The notes under the pieces: model-generated
Databases searched by the model: none
What the model was told of the DNA's origin: nothing
The model's input: only the letters and a program-made list of their open reading frames with translations
Shown: in pieces, positions 44,057 through 54,430 of the stretch
How the letters are laid out: each line of letters opens with the position of its first letter
How positions within the stretch are numbered: position 1 is the first letter of the stretch
Assembly: GCF_036884655.1 (NCBI RefSeq)
Contig: NC_088340.1
Span: 26,585,001-26,649,000 of the forward strand
Direction: 5' to 3'
Length of the DNA stretch: 64,000 nt
From: Musa acuminata AAA Group
Taxonomy: Eukaryota > Streptophyta > Magnoliopsida > Zingiberales > Musaceae
Program-made: the position numbers and the translations under genes

Positions 44057-45169
44057 TTATGTATTCGGACATATCAACATTCCTAATTCTCTTCTTATGA
44101 AATCAAATTGTTCTTCACTTAGAGGTTTTGTAAAAATATCAGCTAGTTGATGTTTAGTATCAATGAACTCTATGATTACATCATGATTAGTAACTTGATC
44201 TCGTATAAAGTAATGTATAATATCAATATGTTTTGTTCTTGAGTGTTGTATAGGATTTTTCGTTAAGCATATTGCACTTGTGTTATCACATTTAATGGGA
44301 ATATTTTTAAGATGAATTTTATAATCTTCTAAGGTGTTTTTCATCCATACAACTTGTGCACAGCATGCACTTGCTGCAATATATTCAGCTTCGGTTGTTG
44401 ATAATGGAACCGAGTTTTGTTTCTTATATGACCAGGAAACAAGGGCATGTCCTAAAAATTGACATGTTCCTGATGTGATTTTTCTATCTAGTCTACAGCC
44501 AGCAAAGTCCGCATCAGCATAAGCAATTAACTCAAGATTCTCTGATTTTGGGTACCATAATCCTAGATTTATGGTACCATTGAGATATCTAAGTATTCTT
44601 TTAACTACTTTGAGATGAGATATCTTAGGGTTTGATTGAAATCTTGCACAAAGTCCTACACTGAACATGATAACTAGTCTAGTTGCAGTGAGGTAAAGTA
44701 AACTTCCTATCATACCCCTATAAGTTTTTTGATCGAAGCTGTCTCCACTTTCATCAATTTCTAACTTAGTGGAGGTGCTCATAGGAGTGTTAATAGCTTT
44801 TGAGTTATTCATATTAAACTTTTTTAGCAAATTCATAGCATATTTAGTTTGACTAATAAAGATGCCATTGCTTAGTTGTTTGATTTGTAAGTCTAAGAAG
44901 AATGTTAATTCTCCCATTAAACTCATTTCGAATTCAAGACTCATAGTTTTAGCAAAAGATTCACAAAGAGATTCATTCGCAGAACCAAAGATAATATCAT
45001 CAACATAAATCTGAACAATGAGAAAATTATTTTCAAAATTCTTGATGAATAATGTAGTATCCACCTTGCCTTTTGTGAAATTAATTTCAATAAGAAAATA
45101 ACTAAGTCTCTCATACCAAGCCCTCGGAGCTAGTTTTAAACCATAGAGAGTTTTATTTAATCTAAACAC
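44057..45169 (-). pseudogene. T2 reverse transcriptase (palm on) and RNase H
   Basis: 370 open codons on the minus strand, the longest coding remnant in the window. LNKTLYGLKLAPRAWYERLS, the catalytic motif IYVDDIIFGSANESL, and FEMSLMGELTFFLDLQIKQL. RNase H has LIAYADADFAGCRLDRK (D), STTEAEYIAASACCA (E), IKCDNTSAICLTKNP (D), then HYFIRDQVTNHD and the end RRELGMLICPNT. All catalytic residues expected here are present, but the upstream part of pol is cut off by a shared stop in SEEV*VEQPP. Confidence 0.92.
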
Positions 45170-45703
45170 ATGATTAGGGAGGCTATTATTTTCAAATCCA
45201 GGAGGTTGTTCAACTTAGACTTCTTCGGAAATAAAGCCATTAAGAAAAGCGTTTTTAACATCCATTTGAAACAACTTAAAATTATTGCTACTAACGTAGG
45301 TAAGGAGCATCCTTATGGCTTCTAATCGAGCCACAAGAGCGAAGGTTTCTTCATAATCGATACCTTCTTCTTGGTTGAAACCATTGGCCTATAATCTAGC
45401 CTTGTTTCTAACCACGATACCATATTCATCTTGCTTGTCTCTAAAAACCCATTTAGTACCAATAACTAAATGGTCATTTGGCCTAGGAACAAGCTTCCAC
45501 ACTTCATTTCTCTCAAATTGATTTAATTCATTTTGCATTGCGAGAATCCATGAATCATCTTTAATGGCTTCGACAAAACATTTTGGTTCAATTTGGGAGA
45601 GAAAAGCGGCGTTGGCACCAAAATTTTTAAGAGAAGAACGTGTTTGAACCCCCTTTGATGTGTCTCCTAAGATTAGTTCCTTAGGATGAGCATCTATATA
45701 CTT
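45170..45703 (-). pseudogene. T2 RT N-terminal part and linker
   Basis: KYIDAHPKELILGDTSKGVQ after a TGA at 45714-45716, LVPRPNDHLVIGTKWVFRDK, an altered segment at 45390 (A-to-stop in RNKARL*), then [20 protein letters not shown] and [16 protein letters not shown] followed by a stop shared with T1. Confidence 0.8.
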
Positions 45704-46738
45704 TCAATCCTTGGGTAAGGAAGTTTCGGAAGTGGATGCATCCAAGTTGCTAGTTGGAGACGGGGTTTCATTTAAATTCAAGGAATCAAAATTTACATCA
45801 TCATCAAAATCGTCTTTCCTGGTTTCGGAAATCTCATTGAAAACAACATGAATGGATTCTTCAATAATTAAGGTTCTTTTATTGAAGATACGAAAAGCTT
45901 TAGAAACCGAAGAATAACCAAGAAAGATTCCTTCATCGGATTTAGCATCAAATTTTCTTAAGTTATCTTTTTCATTCAAGATAAAACACTTACACCCAAA
46001 GACTTTAAAATATGAAACATTGGGTTTTTTGTTGTTCCATAACTCATAGGGTGTTTTGGTGAGTAAGGGTCTTACTAGAACTCTATTTAAAATATACCAT
46101 GCAGTGTTTACGGCTTCGGCCCAAAAATATTTGGGTAGGCTATGTTCATTTAACATGGTTCTTGCCATTTCTTGTAAATTTCGATTTTTTCTTTCTACTA
46201 CTCAATTTTGTTGAGGATTTCTTGGAGTAGAGAAGTTATTGTTGTATCCATTGAGTTTACAAAATTCTTGGAAATCATGGTTTTGAAATTCACCACTGTG
46301 ATCACTTCTAATTGACGAAATCATATAATCCTTCTCATTTTGAACAAGTTTACAAAACTTGGTAAAATATCTAAAGCATTCATTTTTCTGTTTTAAGAAG
46401 TAAGTCCATGTGTATCTGCTATAGTCATCTACAATAATGAAGGCGTATTTGCTACCTCCTAGGCTTGATGTAAAGATTGGTCCGAACAAGTCCATACGGA
46501 TCAATTGTAAGGGCCTAGAGGTGCTTATTTGATTCTTAGATTTGAAACTACCCTTAATTTGTTTACCTAATTGGCAAGCATCACATACATTATCTTTGAT
46601 GAACTTGATATGAGGAATTCCTCTTACAAGTTCTTTAGATGATATTTGAGTGATTAGTTTCATGCTAGCATGGCCTAATCTTCTATGCCATAGCCAAGCA
46701 TCCTCATTCAAAACCGAAAAACACATTTCATTACACAA
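45704..46738 (-). pseudogene. T2 integrase
   Basis: LWHRRLGHASMKLITQISSK with CDACQLGKQIKGSF gives the complete HHCC finger. The core has Asp in MDLFGPIFTSSLGGSKYAF, Asp in SIRSDHSGEF, then TPRNPQQN followed by a TGA and VVERKNRNLQEMARTM. The DDE set can be read but a stop at 46199-46201 falls between the second Asp and the Glu. The C-terminal part FWAEAVNTAWYILNRV and FKVFGCKCFILNEKDNLRKF runs to 45704. Confidence 0.88.
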
Positions 46739-46768
46739 ATCATTGATGTCAATAGTGTATACGTTATT

Positions 46769-47090
46769 TTATTTTAATGCAATCATAGACGTGTTTTTGT
46801 GTGGTTTTTCAATGATGCAAGCATTAGATTCGAATCTGACAATATATCCTTTATCACATAATTGACTAATGCTCAAGAGGTTATGTTTTAAACCATCAAC
46901 TAACAAAACATCTTCAATAAAGAAGTTAGATTTGTTACCTATGGTTCCTTTGCCAATGATTTTACCCTTGTTGTTGTCTCCGAAGGTGACATAGCCTTCG
47001 TCTATGCTAGTGAGCTTAGAGAATTGAGATGGATCTCCGGTCATATGCCTTGAGCATCCACTATCAAGGTACCATCTCTTGCTCCTAGCT
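46769..47090 (-). pseudogene. T2 protease and pre-integrase segment
   Basis: DSGCSRHMTGDPSQFSKLTS with the D-S-G triad near 47050-47062, then YVTFGDNNKGKIIGKGTIGN, FFIEDVLLVDGLKHNLLSIS and ACIIEKPHKNTSMIALK. Frame intact over about 90 codons. Confidence 0.85.
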
Positions 47091-47815
47091 TGCGATGGTA
47101 TAGGTTTCTACAAGAAGGGATGATCTTTAGGTACTCATTTGCTTTTGGGTGCCTCAAAAATAGATCTACATTGTTTATCATGTTGCATAAAATTTATTAT
47201 GGTTCCTTTAGGAACCCAAATTAATTTGTTCGGACTAATTTTCTTGAATGGACAATAATGCATTTTATGTCCAAGTTTGCAACAAAAGTTGCATTTGCTT
47301 TGGTGTCGAACATGTAAGATGCGGCCTTTTATGAAGGTGGTTGGATTTTGGTGAGGACTTCTCACAAATCCGATTTCACTTCTTTTGGGAACGTGACCCT
47401 TATTTGCAAGGATCATGTTCAATGACTTGCTACCAACCTCGAATTTTTTCAAGGTATCCTTAAGTAGCAAGTTTTCCTTTTGGAGAGTTTCTAGATCATG
47501 GCATTTTATGCATGAACTTAAACTATCATGATATTCAGTTTTTAACTTATCAAAATTACAAGTAAGACTATCATACTCCTTTTTTAGCAATTTATATTTT
47601 CTACTAATAATCTTGCATTCATCAAATAAGTCATGGAAGGCATTTAATAATTCATCAAATGATAAATCTGCATCTATTAAATTTGTTACCTCCTCTCCGA
47701 TGGCCGTTAAGGTATAATGAGCAACTTGCTCGCTGTTGGACTCCTCTTCTTCGGACGTGCTCGAGTCATCCCATGTTGCTTTGAGCGCCTTCTTCTTTGA
47801 TGCTCTCTTTTTGAC
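47091..47815 (-). pseudogene. T2 gag extension / spacer
   Basis: Lys/Glu-rich coiled-coil-like segment (LKKEYDSLTCNFDKLKTEYH; LLLKDTLKKFEVGSKSLNMI), a second CCHC-like cluster CNFCCKLGHKMHYCPFKK, then PNKLIWVPKGTIINFMQHD. It lies between the gag zinc knuckle and protease. Confidence 0.78.
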
Positions 47816-48691
47816 TTAGGGATAATCACTTTTGTAGTGTCCCAACTTTTTGCACTCGTAGCAAATAACTTGGTCCTTCTTAGGTTCAAGTTTATTTTTT
47901 CTGTCATTCTTAAACTTATTTCTTTTAATGAATTTTTTAAATTTTTTTGTCAGAAGTGCCAAGTCATCGTCACAGTCCTCATCACTTGAGTTTTCACTTA
48001 AGTGGTCTTCTGAAGTTCTAAGTGTCATATCCTTCCTGTTCTTTGGAAAGATATCTTCTTGCTCTTCATAAGCTTTGCAAGTCATCTCGTAGGTCATTAG
48101 TGACCCGATTAGTTCTTCAAGAGGGAAGTTGTTTAGATCTTTTGCCTCTTGAATAGCAGTGACTTTAGGATCCCAACTCTTAGGAAGGGATCTTAGAATC
48201 TTATTTACGAGCTCAAAATCCAAAAAATTTTTTCCGAGTCCTTTTAGACCGTTGACGACATCCGTGAAACGGGTAAACATATCGCCAATAGTCTCACTCG
48301 GTTTCATCTAGAAAAGTTTGAAAGAATGTAACAAAAGATTGATTTTTGACTCTTTCACCCTACTTGTGCCTTCGTGAGTCACTTCGCTTGTGTGTCAAAT
48401 ATCAAATGCGGTTTCACAAACCGAAACACGGTTGAACTCGTTTTTATTAAGCGCACAATATAAGGCATTCATAGCCTTTGCATTAAGAGCGAAAGCCTTC
48501 TTCTCTAATTCATTCCAATCGATCATTGGAAGAGAAGACTTCGAAAATCCATTTTCGACGAGATTCCAAAGTTCAAAATCCATAGAAATAAGAAAGATCC
48601 TCATTCGGGTCTTCCAATAGGTGTAGTCCGTCCCATTGAACATGGGTGGACGTGTAATAGAAATGCCCTATTGGTTTCCGACGTATGCCAT
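47816..48691 (-). pseudogene. T2 gag
   Basis: ATG at 48689-48691 (MAYVGNQ, then TAG at codon 8 where T1 has Glu). The capsid-like part follows (DYTYWKTRMRIFLISMDFEL; LNAKAMNALYCALNKNEFN). Further stops lie near 48392 and 48308, then MKPSETIGDMFTRFTDVVN, LPKSWDPKVTAIQEAKDLNN and zinc knuckle CYECKKLGHYKSDY, with the last Cys changed to Tyr. TAA at 47816-47818. Confidence 0.88.
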
Positions 48692-48727
48692 CTCTCTTGG
48701 GTTTTAATCTGTTTGAGAGTTAACCCC

Positions 48728-48739
48728 GCTCTGATACCA
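48728..48739 (-). promoter_or_regulatory. T2 primer-binding site
   Basis: Exact TGGTATCAGAGC on the minus strand, two bases from LTR-C. Confidence 0.92.
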
Positions 48740-48741
48740 AT

Positions 48742-49858
48742 TGTTAGGATCAAGAGCACTAAGAGGGGAGGGTGAATTAGTGCAGCGGAAAACCTTTTAC
48801 GATTAAAATAAAAGCTGCGTTCGTTCGTTAAAAGTGATTTTGGTAAGAAAGTCGATTCATAAATCACTTTAACTTTTGTTTAAGCGAGATGCAGCAAAGA
48901 TATAAACGCAGTTTGCAGTTATTATTCTAATCAAATAGTAGGCGCAATCTGAAATATGATATTAGTACGAAAAAACTGATTTACGTCTAAATGCAGATTC
49001 GTAAATCACTTGATTAAGCGAGATGCAGTTTAAGCAAGGATATGAAGGCAGTTTGCAGTTATGATAGAAATCAAGACGTAAACACAAACAGAAATATGAT
49101 GATTGTACGATGAAACTTATTTACGTCTAAACGCTGATTCGGAAAGTGCAAAGCTTGAAACCCGATCGTATATGCGCAGAAAGCAGTAAGCTTTTGAGGA
49201 GGTTTGCAGTAAAGATAATATGCTCAAAGTAAATGCAAACCGAGATTTAGAGTGGTTCGGTCAATCTTGACCTACTCCACTTTTGGCTTCCTCCACCGAC
49301 GAGGTCACCGACGTCAACTAGGGGCCTTCCTTCAATAGGCGAAGGCCAACCACCCTTTTACAGTTTCACTCCTTTTGACAGGCTTAGGAGACAACCCTTA
49401 CAGAATTTTCTCTCCTCTCTTTAAAGCTCAGAACTTGGAAGAAAAGAGGGAGAAGAACTTTTGGCCTTTACAACAATTTTGAGCTCTAAAAATCATAGAA
49501 CAAGATCAGGATTTCGGTGTATGTTATGTGCTTTCAGTGCTGAATGGGTGGGGTATTTATAGCCCCCAACCCAGTTCAAATTTGGAGCTCAAAACTGTCA
49601 ATTCCCGAAATTCCGGGATCTGGCGGTTGCACCTCCTGACTGAGGCGGTTGCACAGCCTGGCAGAGCTCGAAGACTGAGCCTCTGGGCGGTGCCACCTCC
49701 TGTCAGGGGCGGTTGCACCACCTGCCAGAGCTCAAAGACGAAGCTCAGGCGGTGCCACCGCCTGACTGAGGCGGTTGCACCTCCTAGCAGAGCTCAAAGA
49801 CCGAGCTCAAGTAGTGCCACCTCCTATCAGGGGAGGTTGCACCGCCCAGTCTCGCTCG
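48742..49858 (-). repeat. SIRE-T LTR-C, segment 1
   Basis: TGTTAGGATCAAGAGC through H2, H1 (49323-49347), a TATA box (49554-49561, minus) into the 62-bp array, where s5 is inserted after gctcg (49854-49858). Confidence 0.92.
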
Positions 49859-51428
49859 TGTTAGGATCGGAGCGGCACTAAGAGGGGGGGTGAATTAGTG
49901 CAGTGGATTAAAACATCGATTTTGACAAATCTTTCGTACGATAAAAATCGGAATCGGAAGTGCTTAACTTGAAAGCGTATTCGCAAAGTTGTGCAGCAAA
50001 TGTAATGAGGAAATAGAGCAAGTAAGAAGGTTTACAGTAATGTAAACAGCAGTAATGAAATGCAAACCAGAGATTACGCCGATTTTAAAGTGGTTCGGTC
50101 AAATGACCTACATCCACTTGCGAGGCTCCTCTTCGATGAGGCTCCCACCTTCCACTAGCAAATCTCTTGAAAGGGAAGGGTAAATACCCCTCTTACAACT
50201 TTTTACAAGCGGTTCACTCTCTTACAGATTTTCAGCAAGAAAGAAGGAGGTGAACACTAGCAAATTGAAAACAAGAAAGGCAAAGACTCTTCTAAGACTT
50301 TTCTCTCAATTACTTGCTGCTCAAAAAGTTGTATTCTCAGTTGAGACTTGAGGGGTATTTATAGGCCTCAAGAGGATTCAAATTTGGGCTCCAAAAATTT
50401 GAATTCTCTTATGTTCCCGATGCTGGCGTTGCCACCGCCCAGCGCTCGGGTGCTGGGTGCAACCGCCCAGCCCAGGAGGTGTCACCGCCCAGCTCTCAGG
50501 TGCTGGGCGGTGCCACCGCCTAGGCCAATTCAGCTCACTGGTTGGGCTCCAAACTTGGCCCAAACCAGTCCGAACTCGGGCCCAATTGGCCCCTACTTGG
50601 GTTATAAGATTAACACCTAATCCTAACCCTAATTAACGTGTTAACTATGAATTTAAAGACATTTTCTAAGCTATTACAAAGTCCATAAGTCAAGACTTTT
50701 TCCGGCGAGCTTCCGACGAACTTCCAACGGTTTTCCGATAAACTCTCGGAAACCATTCTGCGGACTCCCGGCAAGCTCCTAGACTTCACGATTTGATCTT
50801 GACGAGTTCCAACAAGCTTCTTCAGCAAGTTCCGATCTTTCTCAGTGAGCTCCATGAACTTCCAACGAACCTTTCGGTGAGCTTCCGAAAAACCCTTCGG
50901 CAAGCTCCCTACTCATTCTCGGCTAGTTCCGGCAGCATTCCCGACGAACCTTCGGACTTCCGTCGAACTCTTGAACTCGCAATGAATCCTTCGTGCTTGA
51001 CTCCGACGCTTTGTTTTGCTTTATGTCTTCGTCGTTATCATAGTTAATCCTGCACACACAAGCTAAAACTCTACTCCGATCTAGACAATTATTACAACGC
51101 GAATTGACATTCTGTTGCCTGGCACGTCATTGGTTGGTGCTTCATCCGATTCTTCGGTGCATCGTCCTCTCTTACAGCTTGTTGCCCAATCGGCGGTTGA
51201 CCTCCGCAACCCCGATATCCTTGGCGTAATTTCGCTCTCCTTGGCCCGATGCCCGACGTCCGAAGCCTTCTGCCATCCAATATCTTGATGTGATCTCCTC
51301 CGGCGCAACATCAATTCCTCCTGCGTTAACTGTCTAATCCTGATCGAGTAGACCTGCATCACTCAAAATGCAGTTAAACATAAACATAATTATCAATTGG
51401 TTTCATCATCAAAATACGAGATTTAATA
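49859..51428 (-). mobile_element. Solo LTR s5 (Sirevirus, same subfamily as s4)
   Basis: 1570 bp, TGTTAGGATCGGAGCG ... GAGATTTAATA, with perfect target duplications gctcg at 49854-49858 and 51429-51433. The end is a C-to-T decayed form of GATTCAACA. It has a TATA box at 50356-50363 (minus). Confidence 0.94.
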
Positions 51429-51433
51429 GCTCG

Positions 51434-52070
51434 GAGACTGAGCCCTAGCGGTGCCACCTCCTGGCTGGGGCGGTTGCACCGCCCAGTCTCCCTCGGAGAC
51501 TCAGCCCAGGCGGTGCCACCTCCTGGCTTGGGCGATTCAACCGCTTGGCAGAAATCAGGGTCTGAATGGGTTGATCCATTCGGCCCAATTTGGGTTTTTC
51601 AGGGGCCCAATTGCCCCAAGATTAAGTTAATGGGATCACCTCCCATTTCCAACTTAATTATTGTGCTAACTACGATATTCCCTAAGACATTTACTGCAAC
51701 TTGCTCCGGTGCGTCAATCGCTTCTTCCGACAAGCTTCCGGCGAACTTCCGTCGATCATCCGATGAACCCTCGGTGATGCTCCTGTGGACTTCCGGCAAA
51801 CTCCTGGACTTGTGAAGATCCACTTGGCGAGTTCCGACGAGCTTCTTTGGTAAGCTCATGGACTTCTCGGATTTGTTCCCGCAGAACCTCCGACGACTGT
51901 CCGCACTTCCGTCGAACTCTCGAACTCTCAACATGATCATTGTCCTGACTCCGGCGCAACTCCTGCTGCATGTATTACTTTCATCGTAGTTAATCCTGCA
52001 CACTTATCTCAACATATAGATTAGATAACAAATGACAATTGACTTCATCATCAAAATCCGAGATTCAACG
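51434..52070 (-). repeat. SIRE-T LTR-C, segment 2
   Basis: Resumes the LTR after s5 and ends CGAGATTCAACG (last A changed to G). The outer target duplication tgaat follows at 52071-52075. The two segments together give 1754 bp, as LTR-B. Confidence 0.92.
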
Positions 52071-52075
52071 TGAAT

Positions 52076-52177
52076 AAGTTCTCAGATTTATACTTTGGCT
52101 CTTTTATCAAATTTAAAATGGATTCTTACATTACAACTAGAAATTTATACGAAAATTTAGAAATCAGGGATGTTACA
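52076..52177 (-). repeat. GYP-3 5' LTR, segment 2
   Basis: 'aagttctcagatttatac' to 'gggatgttaca', matching the end of the 3' LTR at 25842-25941. Confidence 0.88.
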
Positions 52178-52182
52178 GGTAC

Positions 52183-52320
52183 CACCGCCTAGGAGATTGT
52201 GTCTGGGTGGTACCACTGCCTAGAGTGGCATTACCACCACCTAATAGTCTCGGAGACTGAGTCTGGGTGGTACCATCGCCTGACATAGTCTCGAAGACTA
52301 TGCCACCGACGGTTCCACTT
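52183..52320 (-). repeat. SIRE-D 3' LTR, segment 2 of 3
   Basis: GGTACC-type motifs ('ctgggtggtaccactgcc' and relatives) continuing the LTR broken at 23913. It ends 'acggttccactt', as in the 5' LTR of SIRE-D near 59330, where s6 intervenes. Confidence 0.8.
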
Positions 52321-53916
52321 GGTTGAATCTTATATTTTGATGATAAAACCAATTGATAATTGCTTATGATTTTAATCTGCATTTTGAGTGACATAGGATG
52401 CTTCAATCAGGATGAGATAATTAAAGCAGGAAGAATCATATTGGGCCAAAGGAACATGTCAAAAGATTGGACATCGGGCAGGAGGATCGGTCGACGTATC
52501 AACAGAAGGTTTCGGGCCATGGATTTGGGCATCATGCCAAAAAGAGTGGATATTGCGCCAAGGATATCGAAGTTGCGGAGTCAACTGGCCGATTGGGCAA
52601 TAGGCCACAAGAGAGGATGATGCGCCGAAGAATCGGACGAAGCGTCGAGGGACCAATAACATGCCGGACAACATGATTAATGCTTAGTATTAATTGTCTA
52701 GATCGAAGTGTGTTTTACATATGCAGGATTAACTATGATAGCAAGGCATGAAGCAAAATGAAGTCCCGGAGTCAATGACGTGATTTCTTTGGGAGTTTGA
52801 GAGTTCGTCGAAAGTCCAAACATTCGTCAGAAGTTCTAGCAGAACCAACCGAGAAGTCTCGGAGCTTGCCAGAGAAGCTCATCGGAACTCACCAAGAAGA
52901 TCATCGTGAAGTCCAGGAGCTTGCCGGGAGTCTGCCGGAACATTGCTAAGAGTTCGTTGGAAGTTCGTCGGAAGATCGCCGGAAACTCGCCAAAAGAAAC
53001 CAAGACATAGGGACTTGTTTAGCTTAGCAAATGTCTTAGGAATCATAGTTAGCATGTAATCGGGTTTGATTTGGGCCAACCCAATTAGGGGTCATCTAGG
53101 CCCATGTAAGGACTATGTTATGCCTAATAAGAGGCCCAAACAATGCCCCAAGAAGCCTCACCGTCGTGGCATAGTCTTCGAGACTATGTTAGGCGGTGGT
53201 ACCACCCCTGGCAGGGTGCCAGGCGGTGATACCGCTAGTCTGGGCAGTGGTACCACCCAGCACAGCCTCCCAAGCGATGGTACCGCCCAGTGTCAAATTG
53301 ACACTTGCTGTGGTACCCCGCCCGTGCTTGGGAAACCCGGGATGAGATGTTTTTAGGCTCCAAGTTTGAATCAACTTGAAGCCTATAAATACCCCTCTCA
53401 TCACTAGTTAAAATACATAAGCACTGAGAGCTTAAAAGTGAAGAAACGCTGCTACAATCTCTTTAGAAAATCCCTCCTCCACTCTACTCTAAGTTTAGAA
53501 TTTTGTAAGAGAGGAGTGAGTGCTTGTAAGGGTTGTCTCCTAAACCCGTGAAAAGGAGAATAGAGGTGTAAGAAAGAGGTTGATCTTCACCTATAAAGGA
53601 AGATTGATAGTGGATGCTGGTGGCCTCGACGGAGGAGGAATCGGTGGAGTGGATGTAGGTCATGACAACCGAACCACTATAAAATTGGCGTGTTCTCTAG
53701 TTTGCATTTACTTCCTACCATTTACATATTGCAAACTGAATCTTTACTTGCCTACTGCATTCACTTCATAAACGTATGCTTTCAAAGTATTACCTTTACG
53801 AAATGGTTTATGTCGGAAACGGTTTTAATCGTATGAAGGTTTTTTGAAGATGTGATTTTACCACTACACTAATTCACTTGGCCTTTCACTTAGTGCCGAC
53901 CTCTTGATCCTAACAA
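52321..53916 (+). mobile_element. Solo LTR s6 (Sirevirus)
   Basis: Plus-oriented LTR from (t)ggttgaatctta to CTTGATCCTAACA, about 1.6 kb, with TATA box 53384-53391 and H1 53582-53605. Its first bases are altered and I cannot see a clean target duplication. The host LTR nevertheless resumes on the other side ('attgggtcactgtttgggcc'). Confidence 0.8.
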
Positions 53917-54414
53917 TTGGGTCACTGTTTGGGCCTTTCACTTGGCCCAACACAGCCCAAACTTGGACCCAATTGGCTCCTAATTGAGTTGGCCCAATTC
54001 CAACCCAATTATACCTGAAACCTACTTTGATCTAGACAATTATTACAAAGCTAATCAAATGTTGTCCGGTATGTCATTGGTTCATCGACACTTCATCTGA
54101 TTCTTTAGCGTATCGTCCTCTCTTGCGGCCTATTGCCCAATCAGCCAGTTGACCTCCGCAACTCTAATTTCCTTAGTGTAATTTTCACTATTCTTGGCCT
54201 GATGCTCGAACCCATGGCCCAAAGACTTCAGCCGATACGTTGATCAATCCTCCAGCTCAATGACCAATCTTCTTACATGTTCTACTCCGGCCCAATATGA
54301 TTCTTCCTGCTTTTAATTATCTCTCCTTGATCGAAGCTTCCTACATCACTCAAAACGTAGATCAGATCATAAAAAATATCAATTGGTTTCATCATCAAAA
54401 TCCGAGATTCAATA
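53917..54414 (-). repeat. SIRE-D 3' LTR, segment 3 of 3
   Basis: 'gggtcactgtttgggccttt' to 'ccgagattcaata'. The last bases are a decayed GATTCAACA. A PPT-like 'aaaaagggaaagat' (minus) follows at 54415-54430. Confidence 0.82.
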
Positions 54415-54430
54415 ATCTTTCCCTTTTTGA

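Larger units (their letters stand above)
32203..52070 (-). mobile_element. SIRE-T: tandem Sirevirus, three LTRs and two internal regions
   Basis: Order on the plus strand: LTR-A 32203-33960, internal T1 33961-41120, LTR-B 41121-42874, internal T2 42875-48741, LTR-C 48742-52070. Target duplications tgaat flank only the outer ends (32198-32202 and 52071-52075). After removal of solo LTRs s4 and s5 with their duplications, LTR lengths are 1758, 1754 and 1754 bp and the internal regions 5866 and 5867 bp. The units are a few per cent different by eye. Both are inactive, with shared and private stops. Confidence 0.92.
23914..52177 (-). mobile_element. GYP-3: Ty3/gypsy chromodomain element (Tekay/Del-like)
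   Basis: Minus-strand element: 3' LTR 23914-25941, polypurine tract, pol and gag remnants 25956-29980, primer site, and 5' LTR 29998-32202 continuing at 52076-52177. Flanks ggtaa (23909-23913) and ggtac (52178-52182) match at 4 of 5 bases, and the host LTR reads on across them. The integrase C-terminus ends in a chromodomain-like segment (WRHHSREETTWELEEEM). SIRE-T is inserted in its 5' LTR. All coding parts carry stops. Confidence 0.82.
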
